In this document: one piece after another, positions 7,947 to 16,910 of the stretch | Layout: each line of letters opens with the position of its first letter | Position numbering within the stretch: position 1 is the stretch's first letter | DNA from: Paraburkholderia xenovorans LB400 | Lineage (GTDB): Bacteria; Pseudomonadota; Gammaproteobacteria; Burkholderiales; Burkholderiaceae | NCBI RefSeq assembly: GCF_000013645.1 | Contig: NC_007952.1 | Coordinates: 2,914,001 to 2,978,000 of the forward strand | Length of the DNA stretch: 64,000 nucleotides | Reading direction: 5' to 3' | Position numbers and translations under genes: made by a program | Notes under the pieces: model-generated | What the model saw: the letters and a program-made list of their open reading frames with translations, nothing else | Told to the model about the DNA's origin: nothing | Database searches by the model: none

Positions 7947-8975
7947 ATGACAGACGCAAACCAGACCACGAATCCACCCATCATCCTCACCGGCGACCGC
8001 ACCACCGGCCCGCTGCATCTTGGCCACTACATCGGCTCGTTGCGCTCGCGCGTGCAGCTTCAGCACGAGGCGCAGCAATTCCTGCTGCTTGCCGACGCGC
8101 AGGCCATGACCGACAACGTCGGCCGCCATCAGAAAGTCACTGAAAACGTGATCGAAGTCGCGCTCGACTATCTCGCGGTCGGTATCGACCCGGCCAAATC
8201 GACTATTTTCATTCAGTCGCAGGTGCCGGAACTCGCGGAATTGACCCAGTATCTGCTCAATCTCGTGACGGTCGCGCGCCTCGAGCGCAACCCGACCATC
8301 AAGGCGGAAATCGTGCTTCGCGGTTTCGAGCGCGACATCCCCGCCGGCTTTCTGACATATCCGGTCAGCCAGGCCGCCGACATCACCGCGTTCAAGGCGA
8401 CGCGCGTACCTGTCGGCGACGATCAGTTGCCGATGATCGAACAAACCAATGAACTGGTGCGCCGTTTCAATAACACAGTCGACAAACAGGTGCTGGTCGA
8501 ATGCGAAGCGGTGCTCTCACACGTCGCGCGGCTGCCGGGCATCGACGGCAAAGCCAAGATGAGCAAGTCGCTGGGGAATGCGATTACGCTGGGCGCGAGC
8601 CCGGACGAAATTACCAAGGCCGTGAACAACATGTACACGGACCCTAACCATTTGCGCGTCAGCGACCCGGGCCAGGTGGAAGGCAACGTGGTGTTCGCGT
8701 TCCTCGACGCCTTCGAGCCGGACGTACCGAAGGTCGACGAGCTCAAGGCGCACTACCGCCGCGGCGGTCTCGGCGACAGCGTGGTCAAGCGCGTGCTCAA
8801 CGAGCAGCTGCAATCGATGCTCGCCCCCATTCGCGAGCGCCGCCGCGAATTCGAAGCGGACCGCGCAGAGGTGCTGAACGTGCTGCGCCGCGGGACCCTG
8901 CGGGCACGGGAAGTGGCAGGCGCGACCGTGTCGGAAGTGAAAGGCGCGCTCGGCCTGAATTACTTCCAGAGCTGA
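7947..8975 (+). CDS. trpS: Tryptophanyl-tRNA synthetase, auxiliary (TrpRS II) type
   Basis: 342 residues. A class I aminoacyl-tRNA synthetase that activates tryptophan with ATP and charges tRNA-Trp. The HIGH-type motif is GPLHLGHYIGSL (about residues 21-32) and the KMSKS loop is KAKMSKSLGNAI (about 200-211). LTGDRTTGPLHLGH, SQVPELAELTQYLLNLVTVARL and VPVGDDQLPMIEQT match the Deinococcus TrpRS II / indolmycin-resistant Streptomyces branch rather than the common TrpS that begins 'SGIQPTG'. This suggests a second, inducible copy, with a housekeeping trpS elsewhere. A Trp attenuator lies directly upstream, and in Streptomyces an auxiliary TrpRS is known to be attenuation-controlled. The gene stands alone. 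Confidence 0.93.
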   Translation: MTDANQTTNPPIILTGDRTTGPLHLGHYIGSLRSRVQLQHEAQQFLLLADAQAMTDNVGRHQKVTENVIEVALDYLAVGIDPAKSTIFIQSQVPELAELTQYLLNLVTVARLERNPTIKAEIVLRGFERDIPAGFLTYPVSQAADITAFKATRVPVGDDQLPMIEQTNELVRRFNNTVDKQVLVECEAVLSHVARLPGIDGKAKMSKSLGNAITLGASPDEITKAVNNMYTDPNHLRVSDPGQVEGNVVFAFLDAFEPDVPKVDELKAHYRRGGLGDSVVKRVLNEQLQSMLAPIRERRREFEADRAEVLNVLRRGTLRAREVAGATVSEVKGALGLNYFQS

Positions 8976-8985
8976 GCGAAGCGCG

Positions 8986-9013
8986 GCGGGGCGAGGCGCC
9001 GCGGGGCGAGGCG
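8986..9013. repeat. Short direct repeat after trpS
   Basis: GCGGGGCGAGGCG occurs at 8986-8998 and again at 9001-9013, two bases apart, just after the trpS stop. It is GC-rich and of low complexity, probably slippage-derived. No function is proposed. Confidence 0.6.
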
Positions 9014-9052
9014 GGACGCGGTGCCGTATAGCCGGGAGCCCGCCTTGCCGGT

Positions 9053-9364
9053 CTACGGTTTGCCTTTCAGGGTGAACGGAGCCAGCAGCGACTGGACATC
9101 GACCCGCTGCCCCTGAAGCAGAAGCAACCTCGCGTGAAGCACCGTGTTTTCGAGCACGAGCTTGGCGGTACTCAGCAGATACAGCGCGTGAATGTCGGAC
9201 ACCGACAGGTTGCCGGATTCGACCTGGTGGTGGCGCTCGACGAGAGAGGTCATCACAAGACGCCGGAGTTCCTGCTCTCCGAAAGGAAGGTCGGCGTAGT
9301 CGATCGGGTCGTCGGCTTCGACTTCTCTCAGCATGTCAACAAGCGCTTCTGTGCTCACTTCCAT
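9053..9364 (-). CDS. Conserved hypothetical protein, 103 residues
   Basis: Soluble, mainly helical, Leu-rich. It begins MEVSTEALVDMLREVEADDPIDYADLPF and ends LLAPFTLKGKP. I recognise no domain. The ATG at 9364 is preceded by GGGAG at about eight bases. It is convergent with trpS and about 145 bases downstream of the udgX start region. The acidic N-terminal half and helical C-terminal half could form a small regulatory protein, but no motif supports a specific role. Confidence 0.6.
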   Translation of the reverse strand: MEVSTEALVDMLREVEADDPIDYADLPFGEQELRRLVMTSLVERHHQVESGNLSVSDIHALYLLSTAKLVLENTVLHARLLLLQGQRVDVQSLLAPFTLKGKP

Positions 9365-9509
9365 GTTTCGGCTCCCACGTTGTCGGTCAGGAACAGCATC
9401 GCCAAACTATGTCCAACACGCTCAGACTACCGGGTCTGATTGTGGGAGTCCAGCGCGAGGGGGTACGTTATGCGACCCGCGCCAAGCCGACTGGCCGACG
9501 CGAGTGCGA

Positions 9510-10154
9510 TCACTTATGCCCTAGCTTGTCCGCCGTCTGGAGCGCCGCAACGATTGTGTCATAGACATGTCGACGGGTTTCGGGATCCGGCGCGCGCAGT
9601 GCGAATGACGGATGATAGGTCGCCACGACCAGGTGCTCGCCGTGCCCGATCGTTTTGCCGAGCGCGTCCTGTAACCGCGCATGTGAATCGTCCAGTACCG
9701 CTTTTAACGCCGTGGCGCCCAAAGCAACGATCACGCGTGCCCTTACCGTGCGCAGTTCCTGTTCAAGCCAGTATCCGCATGCCTCGATCTCTCGCTGCCC
9801 CGGCGTTTTGTGCATGCGGCGCTTGCCGCGCGGCGTCCATTTGAAATGTTTGACCGCATTCGTGACGTAGACGTCTTTACGCTTCAGTCCGGCCTCTTCG
9901 AGCGCTTTATCCAGCAATGCGCCAGCCGGTCCGACGAAAGGCCTGCCCTGCAGATCTTCGGCGTCCCCCGGCTGCTCGCCGACCAGCATGATCGACGCGC
10001 GCCGCGGTCCTTCGCCGGGCACTGCCTGCGTCGCGTTACGCCATAACGTGCAGCGGCGGCATTCGTCCAATGTCGCCGGCTGCTGGTCGCGCTCGACATC
10101 CGGATCGGATTGAGCGCTGCTACGCGAACGTCTGGTTTGTTTGTCGTCGGCCAT
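9510..10154 (-). CDS. udgX: UdgX-type uracil-DNA glycosylase (SPO11-independent family 4-like)
   Basis: About 214 residues. A uracil-DNA glycosylase superfamily protein. CRRCTLW near residue 35 is part of the iron-sulfur site of this group. GEQPGDAEDLQGRPFVGPAG is motif A in the UdgX form (GEQPGD). VKHFKWTPRGKRRMHKTP carries the UdgX-specific R-loop KRRxH, whose histidine in mycobacterial UdgX becomes covalently joined to the uracil-derived site in DNA. ATYHPSFALRAP is motif B. On this basis I call UdgX and not ordinary type-4 Udg. A Lys/Arg-rich N-terminal tail precedes the domain. The ATG at 10154 is used. A TTG at 10163 is the alternative. It stands alone between unknown and GFA genes. Confidence 0.82.
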   Translation of the reverse strand: MADDKQTRRSRSSAQSDPDVERDQQPATLDECRRCTLWRNATQAVPGEGPRRASIMLVGEQPGDAEDLQGRPFVGPAGALLDKALEEAGLKRKDVYVTNAVKHFKWTPRGKRRMHKTPGQREIEACGYWLEQELRTVRARVIVALGATALKAVLDDSHARLQDALGKTIGHGEHLVVATYHPSFALRAPDPETRRHVYDTIVAALQTADKLGHK

Positions 10155-10238
10155 AGTCGGCAATCTCCGCCTGCGTCGCCAGCAAGGCGCGGACCCGGCC
10201 GATCAATCCACGGGCCTTGCGCCGCGCACATTCGCGTG

Positions 10239-10646
10239 CTACTTCGGCCTGCCCTCTTCGTATTCGGTGCGCACGCCCACAGGCAGCCACGGCTCCTTGT
10301 GGCAACACCAGAGTTCGTAGACCGGCTCAAAAAGACCCACGCGATCGAAGCCGCCGAGCGGCACATCCAGTTCGTCGCTATCGAGGAATTCCATGAACGC
10401 GGCCGAGCCACACGTGGGGCAAAAATGTCTGCGAGCGCCAGGCGAACTCTGCCACGCCTGAGTTGGGCCGGTGAATTCCACGGCGCTGCGCTCGAACATG
10501 GCATAACCGCCGAACACATTGCCGTGTATGCGCCGACAGGTCATGCAGTGGCAAATCGACACTCGCCTCGGTTGCGCGCTGACACGGAATCGCACTGAGC
10601 CGCACGCACATCCGCCGGTTTCTTCGAAGGCTTCGCTTGCTGTCAT
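10239..10646 (-). CDS. GFA (CENP-V) family zinc protein
   Basis: 135 residues. It matches the glutathione-dependent formaldehyde-activating/CENP-V fold. Zinc-binding cysteines appear as CACGSVRF, CHCMTCRR and CPTCGSA, the typical spacing for two structural or catalytic zinc ions. Most proteins annotated this way have no proven formaldehyde activity, so I give only the family. The frame is open to 10796, but the ATG at 10646 has an excellent AAGGAGGG ribosome site, and the GG-CACGS block then starts at residue 12, as usual. The upstream AraC gene reads in the same direction and ends at 10811. Confidence 0.85.
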   Translation of the reverse strand: MTASEAFEETGGCACGSVRFRVSAQPRRVSICHCMTCRRIHGNVFGGYAMFERSAVEFTGPTQAWQSSPGARRHFCPTCGSAAFMEFLDSDELDVPLGGFDRVGLFEPVYELWCCHKEPWLPVGVRTEYEEGRPK

Positions 10647-10810
10647 TACATACCCTCCTTTGCAAACCATTCTCACGCTCGTCCACAGTCTCGACGATAC
10701 GGGATCGATGTCGAGACTGCACGTACCCGCTCGCCATCTGCCAGCAATCGGCGAGCCGTAATCCTGGTTGAAGTCGAAGCCTCGGCATACAGGCATTCAC
10801 CCCGCTCGCA

Positions 10811-11722
10811 TTACGGCGCTGGCGTGTCCATCTGCTGCTGTGCGTATTGAGTCGGCGGTAGTCCGACATGGCGGGTGAATGCGACGCTGAATGCGCTCGC
10901 CGAACTGTAACCGACACGTTCAGCAACATTCGCGACGCCGCCTTCTTTTCGTCGCAGCAACTTCTTGGCCAACGCCATGCGCCAGGACAACAGATATTCC
11001 ATCGGAGCGACGCCCACTGCGCGGCTGAAGCGCTCGAAAAACGCCGAGCGTGAAAGTGCTGCCGTATTCGCCAGTTGCGCAACCGTCCAGCGCTTCTGGG
11101 GACTCTCGTGCATCTGACGTATCGCAAGGGCGAGCCGCGCGTCGCCGAGTCCGCGCACAAGGCCGGGCGACGCCGCGGTTCCCGCCAACCGCAGCGCCTC
11201 GATGAACAGAACCTCCAGCAGACGGGCGAGGACGACGTCCCGCGCGGGACGCTGCTCGCGAGACTCTTCCCGCACGAGCTTCACCAGCGTGGCCAGCCTG
11301 CGTTCGCCGCGAACATGCACGAAGTCGGGGAGAAGCGACACCAGCAAGGCCGCGTCGGGTGAACCGAACACGCAATGGCCTACCAGCAGTTGAACGTCAG
11401 ACGGCCCGTTTCCGTCGCCAAGCCTGAATCCGCCATCGAGCAGCGCCACAGGCACGGTATCGACACCCTCGGCTTCGGGCGGCTCGAGGCTCGACATCGT
11501 GAAGTCGTACACCTCCGGAATCAGAACGAAGTCGTCGGTCTGCAGGATGATCGGCTCGCGCCCGTTGGTGACGAGGCGGCATGATCCGTCGAGAATCACG
11601 CAGTAGAACGGTTGTCCGGCTTCCGAGCGGTGAACGCGCCAGCGACCCGCGCCGCTGACGACCTTCGAAAAGGCGGCGACCGGCTGGAGCAGCGTGACGA
11701 CCTCCGCAAGCGGGTCGACCAT
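10811..11722 (-). CDS. AraC-family regulator with N-terminal cupin
   Basis: 303 residues. An N-terminal cupin domain (about 10-190; 'FYCVILDGSCRLVTNG' strand region) is followed by a C-terminal AraC double helix-turn-helix (about 205-300) with WTVAQLANTAALSRSAFFERFSRAVG and ANVAERVGYSSASAFSVAFTRHVG. It is divergent from the SDR gene at 11821 across 98 bases, and such AraC-cupin/SDR pairs usually mean that the regulator controls the dehydrogenase. The effector is unknown. The intervening gap should contain both promoters. Confidence 0.88.
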   Translation of the reverse strand: MVDPLAEVVTLLQPVAAFSKVVSGAGRWRVHRSEAGQPFYCVILDGSCRLVTNGREPIILQTDDFVLIPEVYDFTMSSLEPPEAEGVDTVPVALLDGGFRLGDGNGPSDVQLLVGHCVFGSPDAALLVSLLPDFVHVRGERRLATLVKLVREESREQRPARDVVLARLLEVLFIEALRLAGTAASPGLVRGLGDARLALAIRQMHESPQKRWTVAQLANTAALSRSAFFERFSRAVGVAPMEYLLSWRMALAKKLLRRKEGGVANVAERVGYSSASAFSVAFTRHVGLPPTQYAQQQMDTPAP

Positions 11723-11820
11723 AACCGGACTCCTTCTAATGAAACCTGGACGCTCGATTGTAGCAAGTCCGGCGGTGACGACTTATGGTGTGGGTACTGC
11801 CACGTTCTACAGGAGTCGCC

Positions 11821-12564
11821 ATGAAAACCGTCCTGATCACCGGATGTTCGTCCGGATTCGGCCTCGAAACCGCTCGCTATTTCCTCGACCGCGACTGGTG
11901 CGTCATCGCCACGATGCGCACGCCGCGAGCGGATGTTCTGCCTCCCTCGGAGCGTCTGCGAGTGCTCGCGCTCGATGTCACGGATCCGGAAAGCATCCGC
12001 CAGGCGGTGGATGCGGCCGGGCCGATCGACGTCCTCGTCAACAACGCGGGAATTGGCGTGCTGAACGCGCTCGAAGGCACGTCGATGGAGACCGCGCGCG
12101 AAGTCTTCGAAACGAACACGCTCGGCACGATCGCCATGACCCAGGCGGTTCTGCCGCAGTTCCGGCAACGGAAGGAAGGCGTTATCGTCAACGTCACGTC
12201 GAGCGTGACATTGAGGCCGCTCCATCTGCTCTCCGTGTACACCGCCAGCAAGGCGGCGATCAACGCGTTCTCCGAATCCGTTGCTCTCGAACTCGAACCG
12301 TTCAATGTGCGAGTGCGCCTGGTTCTGCCGGGACGGGCGCCAGAGACGCGCTTCGGCGAAAACGCGCAGTCGCGGATGCAAGGGGGGTTTCCCGAAGCTT
12401 ACGCGGCCCTGGCGCAGCGCGTCTTCGACCACTGGCAGCAGGAGACGGCGGTCACGCGCTCGCTCGACGTAGCGGAAGCGGTATGGCACGCAGCGAACGA
12501 CCCATCGAGTCCCGCTCGGATCGCCGCCGGCGCCGACGCTATAGCATGGGCCAATTCACGGTGA
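11821..12564 (+). CDS. Short-chain dehydrogenase/reductase
   Basis: 247 residues. A classical SDR: TGCSSGFG at residue 7 (TGxxxGxG cofactor loop), then DVTDPES, NNAGIGVL (NNAG) and S...YTASKAA, giving the catalytic Ser, Tyr and Lys. The ATG at 11821 has AGGAG at the right distance and is preferred over the upstream ATG at 11785. An Arg-poor second strand (MRTPRADVL) follows the loop, compatible with NADP use, but specificity is not certain. It is divergent from the AraC-cupin regulator and convergent with the next SDR. The substrate is unknown. Confidence 0.85.
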   Translation: MKTVLITGCSSGFGLETARYFLDRDWCVIATMRTPRADVLPPSERLRVLALDVTDPESIRQAVDAAGPIDVLVNNAGIGVLNALEGTSMETAREVFETNTLGTIAMTQAVLPQFRQRKEGVIVNVTSSVTLRPLHLLSVYTASKAAINAFSESVALELEPFNVRVRLVLPGRAPETRFGENAQSRMQGGFPEAYAALAQRVFDHWQQETAVTRSLDVAEAVWHAANDPSSPARIAAGADAIAWANSR

Positions 12565-12588
12565 GCTGAAATTGCGTTGCGCGGTCCG

Positions 12589-13293
12589 TCACCAGGGAAC
12601 GGTTTTTCCCAGATAGTCGAGGTAATGCAAGCCGGCGCGTCCTTCATAAGCCTCGATCGTGTTGACCAGGTTCGGAATGCTTTCTTCAATGGTCAGGCGC
12701 GCCGTAGGACCACCCATGTCTGTCTGGACCCAGCCGGGCGCCATGATCAGAAGGGTCCGCGGATACCCGGCGCTGCGGGCCGCGAACGTACGCATAAACA
12801 TATTGAGCGCGGCCTTGCTCCCCCTGTAGACTTCATAATTCGCGTTGGTGGCGTTGGTGATACTGCCCTGCCCCGATGACATGACACCGATAGTTCCCGT
12901 CGGCGGCACGAGATCCTGAAACGCTTCGATGACTCTCATCGGACTCAGCGAGTTCGTTACCATCACCCGCACGAATTCCTCGGTCGAAACGTCCGCTATC
13001 GTTTCACGGTCGTCGTTCTTGACGCCTGCATTCACAAACAACACGTCTATGCGCCGATCGGCAAGACGGGCGCGTAAAGCTGCAACCTGCTCCGGAACCG
13101 TGATATCGACAGTTTCCACTTCGAGCGCGCCGGCAGAGGCTTCGGCGGCCCGCCGAAGCTTTTCTGTCGAGGCGGCTCGCCCGGTGGCGATGACACGGTA
13201 GCCGCGCTTCAGATATTCCTCGACCATTGCCAATCCAAGGCCGCGGGAGGCACCGACAATGAGAACGGTTTTCTGCGAAGGTGTGTCTTGCAT
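12589..13293 (-). CDS. Short-chain dehydrogenase/reductase
   Basis: 234 residues. The GASRGLGLAMVEEYLKRGY cofactor loop, ATGRAAST, then VNAGVKND in place of NNAG, and Y...SKAALNMF with the catalytic Tyr and Lys. The shortened 'VNAG' form and the end (WVQTDMGGPTA, ...YEGRAGLHYLDYLGKTVPW) resemble the carbonyl-reductase-like C-factor/sniffer SDR group. The ATG at 13293 with GGAG upstream is used. The frame is open to 13365. It is divergent from the LysR gene at 13468, so the two are probably regulator and target. Confidence 0.83.
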   Translation of the reverse strand: MQDTPSQKTVLIVGASRGLGLAMVEEYLKRGYRVIATGRAASTEKLRRAAEASAGALEVETVDITVPEQVAALRARLADRRIDVLFVNAGVKNDDRETIADVSTEEFVRVMVTNSLSPMRVIEAFQDLVPPTGTIGVMSSGQGSITNATNANYEVYRGSKAALNMFMRTFAARSAGYPRTLLIMAPGWVQTDMGGPTARLTIEESIPNLVNTIEAYEGRAGLHYLDYLGKTVPW

Positions 13294-13467
13294 CGGTAGC
13301 TCCGGTAAATGAGGCCACCCCCGAGCATGAAAGCAGCGGGAGCGCTCCTCTTGAGTGAGTCGCACAAACCAATATAGTGGTACACGGGGGATGGCGGAAG
13401 CCGCGCTGAATGCAACTCATCCATGCATCAGACGCCATACCTCAACTCTGCTAACTACGATCAAGAG

Positions 13468-14382
13468 ATGCCTGAACCGGACCTCAACCTCCTTTTCGCG
13501 CTCGATGCGCTGCTCACCGAGAAAAACGTGACGCGCGCCGCCCGGTCGTTGCATTTGAGCGCTTCGGCCATGAGTCGCACGCTTACCCGTCTTCGCGCTG
13601 CGACTGGCGATCCCTTGCTCGTCCGGGCCGGGCGCCAGATGGTGCTGACCGCCTATGCCGAGGGGATTCGGGAGCAGACGAAAAATATCGTTCGTGAGGC
13701 GCGTTCCCTGCTCCAGCCGTCGCCGGCGACGCCGGATTTTTCAACGCTGCGTAGAACGCTTAAGATTCGTGCCAATGAAGCTTTCGTGGAAGCGTTCGGT
13801 GCACCGCTGATTGCTGAAGTGATTGCACTTGCGCCGCATGTGCGTTTGCACTTTTCGTCCAGATCGGAAAGGAACGCGGAATATCTGCGGAACGGCTCCG
13901 CCGATCTTGAGATTGGCGTACTGGAAGGAATGGGGCCGGAGGTCCGCGTCCAGGCATTGTTTCGGGACCGCTATCTGGGCGTTGTCAGAAACGGGCATCC
14001 GCTCGAAGCGGAACAGGAAGTGACCATCGGGCAGTACGCAGCGTTTGGCCACGTGGTCGCCCCGCACGGCCGCCAGATCATCGACTCGCTTGACGCTGCA
14101 ATTGCCCTGTCAGGTTTTGAACGAACAACCGTAGCGATCGTGCCAAGCTTTCCCGCAGCATTGGCGGTGGCTAGAGCGTCCGATCTGATAGCGCTGCTGC
14201 CTGCGTCTTTCATGAACAGCCAGTACGACTTATCCATTGCCGTCTGTTCTTTTGAGCTTCCTGTGGCGACTGATCGCTTTACGATTTCTCAAATGTGGCA
14301 TCCCCGTTTGGAGAATGACCCTGTTCATCGTTGGCTTCGGCAACTGGTTCTCACCGTGTGTCGTCAGCGGGTACCGCTCTGA
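13468..14382 (+). CDS. LysR-family transcriptional regulator
   Basis: About 304 residues. An N-terminal winged helix (LNLLFALDALLTEKNVTRAARSLHLSASAMSRTLTRLR) is followed by the substrate-binding domain (about 95-290). It is of the NodD/PcpR-like subgroup in which the HTH is preceded by DLNLL. I prefer the ATG at 13468 because family members begin a few residues before DLNLL. The ATG at 13423 would add 15 residues, and neither has a strong ribosome site. It is divergent from the SDR at 12589-13293, its likely target. Confidence 0.82.
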   Translation: MPEPDLNLLFALDALLTEKNVTRAARSLHLSASAMSRTLTRLRAATGDPLLVRAGRQMVLTAYAEGIREQTKNIVREARSLLQPSPATPDFSTLRRTLKIRANEAFVEAFGAPLIAEVIALAPHVRLHFSSRSERNAEYLRNGSADLEIGVLEGMGPEVRVQALFRDRYLGVVRNGHPLEAEQEVTIGQYAAFGHVVAPHGRQIIDSLDAAIALSGFERTTVAIVPSFPAALAVARASDLIALLPASFMNSQYDLSIAVCSFELPVATDRFTISQMWHPRLENDPVHRWLRQLVLTVCRQRVPL

Positions 14383-14428
14383 ACGCACATGATCGGTTTC
14401 GGGAAAGCGTTGCCCTCATCCGCTCACT

Positions 14429-15085
14429 TCAACCAGCGCCAGCGGACGCCTCGTGCGCCGACCGGTGACGACGATAGAGTTCGAGCGTGAGCGCCTGCCC
14501 GTCGTGCGATAGAAACGTCGCGGCTCCTTCGGCGGAACCTTCAGCGGACTCTGCAACACGCGCGAACATCGACGCCTCGTATTCCATCACGGCGTCGTCC
14601 CAAGGCGAGTCCGTAGCCAGCAATCGCGCAAGTTCGGCCGCGTCGAGCATGGCGTTATTCACGCCTTCTCCGCCGAAGGGTGACATGACATGCGCCGCAT
14701 CACCGATCAGCGTAAGACCTTTTCGATGCGTCCAACAGTGCCCTACAGGCAGGGCATGGATCGGCCGTATTGCAAAATGCTCGTTACTGGCTCGAAACAG
14801 ATCGAGGATCTCGTCGGCAAATCCCGAGTACTCGCGTATCAACCCTTCGCGAACGGCTTTAGGCGATGTGAAATCGAAGCGACGCTCCACCCAGCCAGGC
14901 GGAACGCGCAAGATCGCGTAGCCCCGGAAGTGCGAGTTGGCATTGCGCTGCACGATGAGTGCCTTGCCATTGCCCTCCACACTCATCTTGCCGCGTCCGA
15001 CCAGGCACGCCAGCGCAGGATAGGAGCGGTCGACATCGTCGATACCGAATTCGACGAAACAAAGGCCGCTGTACTGCGGCGTCCA
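14429..15085 (-). pseudogene. FAD-dependent monooxygenase, 5'-truncated remnant
   Basis: The C-terminal half of a TetX/PHBH-like flavoprotein monooxygenase is clear: PQYSGLCFVEFGI, then a central beta-sheet region, GLTLIGDAAHVMSPFGGEGVNNAMLDAAELARLL (the second FAD-binding GD motif) and a helical C-terminus ending at 14429. The N-terminal Rossmann FAD-binding half (GxGxxG, about 150-180 residues) is absent. Upstream of about 15085 the frame degenerates, and the plus-strand CoA-transferase gene begins at 15299. The frame stays open to 15661 only because it runs antisense to that gene. The intact part might still be expressed from an internal start, but it cannot bind FAD normally. Confidence 0.7.
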
Positions 15086-15298
15086 ATATGACGAGCACCA
15101 TGACAGCCGCGCCTGGCCCCGCCTGCCTTGATATGAGTCAATTGCCGCGCAAGCGATGCGCGCTACCGTCTCTTCTACCGTCCGCCACTTCACTGCGATC
15201 ATGCGGGGTGTCCTGCCGGGATTGCCGAAGACATCCCCATTGCAGCCGGCGCGCGCGCTACCCGCGATTGTCCATCCTCCGTCAGGCGAATCCGAATC

Positions 15299-16813
15299 AT
15301 GAGCTCCCCTCGCATTCTTTCTTCTGCGCTTCTTGCGCGCGTCTGCAGCGCCGACCAGGCGGCTTCGTTCATTCAGCCGGACATGACCGTCGCCATGAGC
15401 GGCTTTACGGGAGCGGGCTATCCCAAAGCGGTGCCTGGCGCGCTGGCAGGTCGCATCGAAGCCGCGCATGCGCGTGGCGAGGCATTCCGGATCAACGTGC
15501 TGACGGGAGCGTCGACCGCGCCGGAACTGGATGGCGTACTGGCACGCGCAAACGGCATCACCATGCGGCTGCCGTATCAGTCGGATCCCTTGTTGCGCGA
15601 CAAAATCAACGCGGGCGAGATGGAATACCTCGATCTTCATCTGAGCCACGTCGCCCAGCACGCGTGGTTCGGTTTCTTCGGAAAGATAGACGTCGCCATT
15701 GTCGAAGTGAGCGGCATCCGCGAAGACGGACTGCTGGTTCCGTCGTCATCTGTCGGCAACAACAAGACATGGCTCGAACTGGCCGATAAAGTGATTCTGG
15801 AAGTCAACTCGCGTCAGCCGGCCGGGCTGGATGGCATGCACGACATTTACTACGGCACGGCACTGCCACCTCACCGCGTACCCATTCCGTTACTCACGCC
15901 CGGCGACAGGATCGGCGAGACCTACCTGCGTTGCGATCCGGACAAGGTCGTCGCGATCGTCGAAACCGATGCGCCGGACCGGAGCAACAGTTTCTCCCCA
16001 CCCGACGCCACGTCGAAGCAGATTGCCGGGCACCTGATCGAATTCCTGCGTCATGAAGTGGCTCACGGCAGGCTGCCTGCGGGGCTGTTGCCACTGCAAT
16101 CCGGCGTGGGCAACATCACGAATGCCGTGCTGGCGGAACTGGCGGAAGCCGGCTTCAAAGGACTGACTGCGTTCACCGAAGTGATTCAGGACGCCATGCT
16201 CGATTTGCTCGAGAACGGCACACTCAGCGTCGCCTCGGCCACCGCGCTTTCGTTGAGCCCGCCGGCGACGCTGCGTTTTGCTGAGGAAATCGACCGTTTG
16301 CGCGAGCGCATCGTCCTGCGGCCGCAGGAAATCAGCAATCACCCGGAACTCGTCAGGCGCCTCGGTTGCATTGCCATGAACGGCATGATCGAAGCGGACA
16401 TCTACGGCAACGTCAATTCGACTCACGTAATGGGAAGCCGCATCCAGAACGGCATCGGTGGCTCGGGCGACTTCGCCCGCAATGGTTATCTCGCCTGTTT
16501 CATGTCCGCCAGCACCGCGAAGGGCGGCGACATTTCCCGGATCGTGCCGATGGCGAGCCACATCGACCATACCGAACACGACGTCTCGGTGATCGTGACC
16601 GAGCGGGGTCTTGCCGATTTGCGCGGCCTGTCGCCGAAGCAGCGCGCGCGTCAGGTGATTGCGAACTGCGCGCACCCGGACTATCGTCCGCTTCTCGAAG
16701 ACTACTTCCAGCGCGCCTGCTCCAGCAGCTTCGGCAAGCACACTCCGCACCTTCTGGATGAATCGCTCGCGTGGCATGAGCGATATATCCGCACGGGTTC
16801 CATGAAGCCCTGA
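15299..16813 (+). CDS. Acetyl-CoA hydrolase / succinyl-CoA:acetate CoA-transferase family
   Basis: 504 residues, full length for the Ach1/Cat1/AarC family, which moves CoA between succinate, acetate or propionate through a glutamyl-CoA intermediate. The catalytic glutamate lies in LTAFTEVIQDAMLDLL (about residues 289-304). SGFTGAGYPKAVPGAL near residue 33 and IGGSGDFARNGYLACFMSAST near 395 are the CoA-binding glycine loops. Role: acetate/succinate exchange in a modified citrate cycle, propionate use or overflow. Hydrolase versus transferase cannot be separated by sequence. It stands alone, is convergent with the FUSC gene, and has a hairpin after the stop. Confidence 0.88.
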   Translation: MSSPRILSSALLARVCSADQAASFIQPDMTVAMSGFTGAGYPKAVPGALAGRIEAAHARGEAFRINVLTGASTAPELDGVLARANGITMRLPYQSDPLLRDKINAGEMEYLDLHLSHVAQHAWFGFFGKIDVAIVEVSGIREDGLLVPSSSVGNNKTWLELADKVILEVNSRQPAGLDGMHDIYYGTALPPHRVPIPLLTPGDRIGETYLRCDPDKVVAIVETDAPDRSNSFSPPDATSKQIAGHLIEFLRHEVAHGRLPAGLLPLQSGVGNITNAVLAELAEAGFKGLTAFTEVIQDAMLDLLENGTLSVASATALSLSPPATLRFAEEIDRLRERIVLRPQEISNHPELVRRLGCIAMNGMIEADIYGNVNSTHVMGSRIQNGIGGSGDFARNGYLACFMSASTAKGGDISRIVPMASHIDHTEHDVSVIVTERGLADLRGLSPKQRARQVIANCAHPDYRPLLEDYFQRACSSSFGKHTPHLLDESLAWHERYIRTGSMKP

Positions 16814-16856
16814 GAAAATCGCGTACCAGGTGCGCTACGAACCGTGGGACTGGATC

Positions 16857-16892
16857 ATGCCCTGAACGCCGACGTGTCGATGTTCAGGGCAT
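16857..16892. terminator. Inverted repeat between convergent genes
   Basis: A perfect 11-bp dyad, ATGCCCTGAAC (16857-16867) and GTTCAGGGCAT (16882-16892), has a 14-base loop. It sits between the CoA-transferase stop at 16813 and the FUSC stop at 16911. There is no T-run on either side, so it may act as a Rho-assisted bidirectional terminator or a 3'-end stabiliser. Confidence 0.45.
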
Positions 16893-16910
16893 AGCTTCGA
16901 GTCCGCGCGC

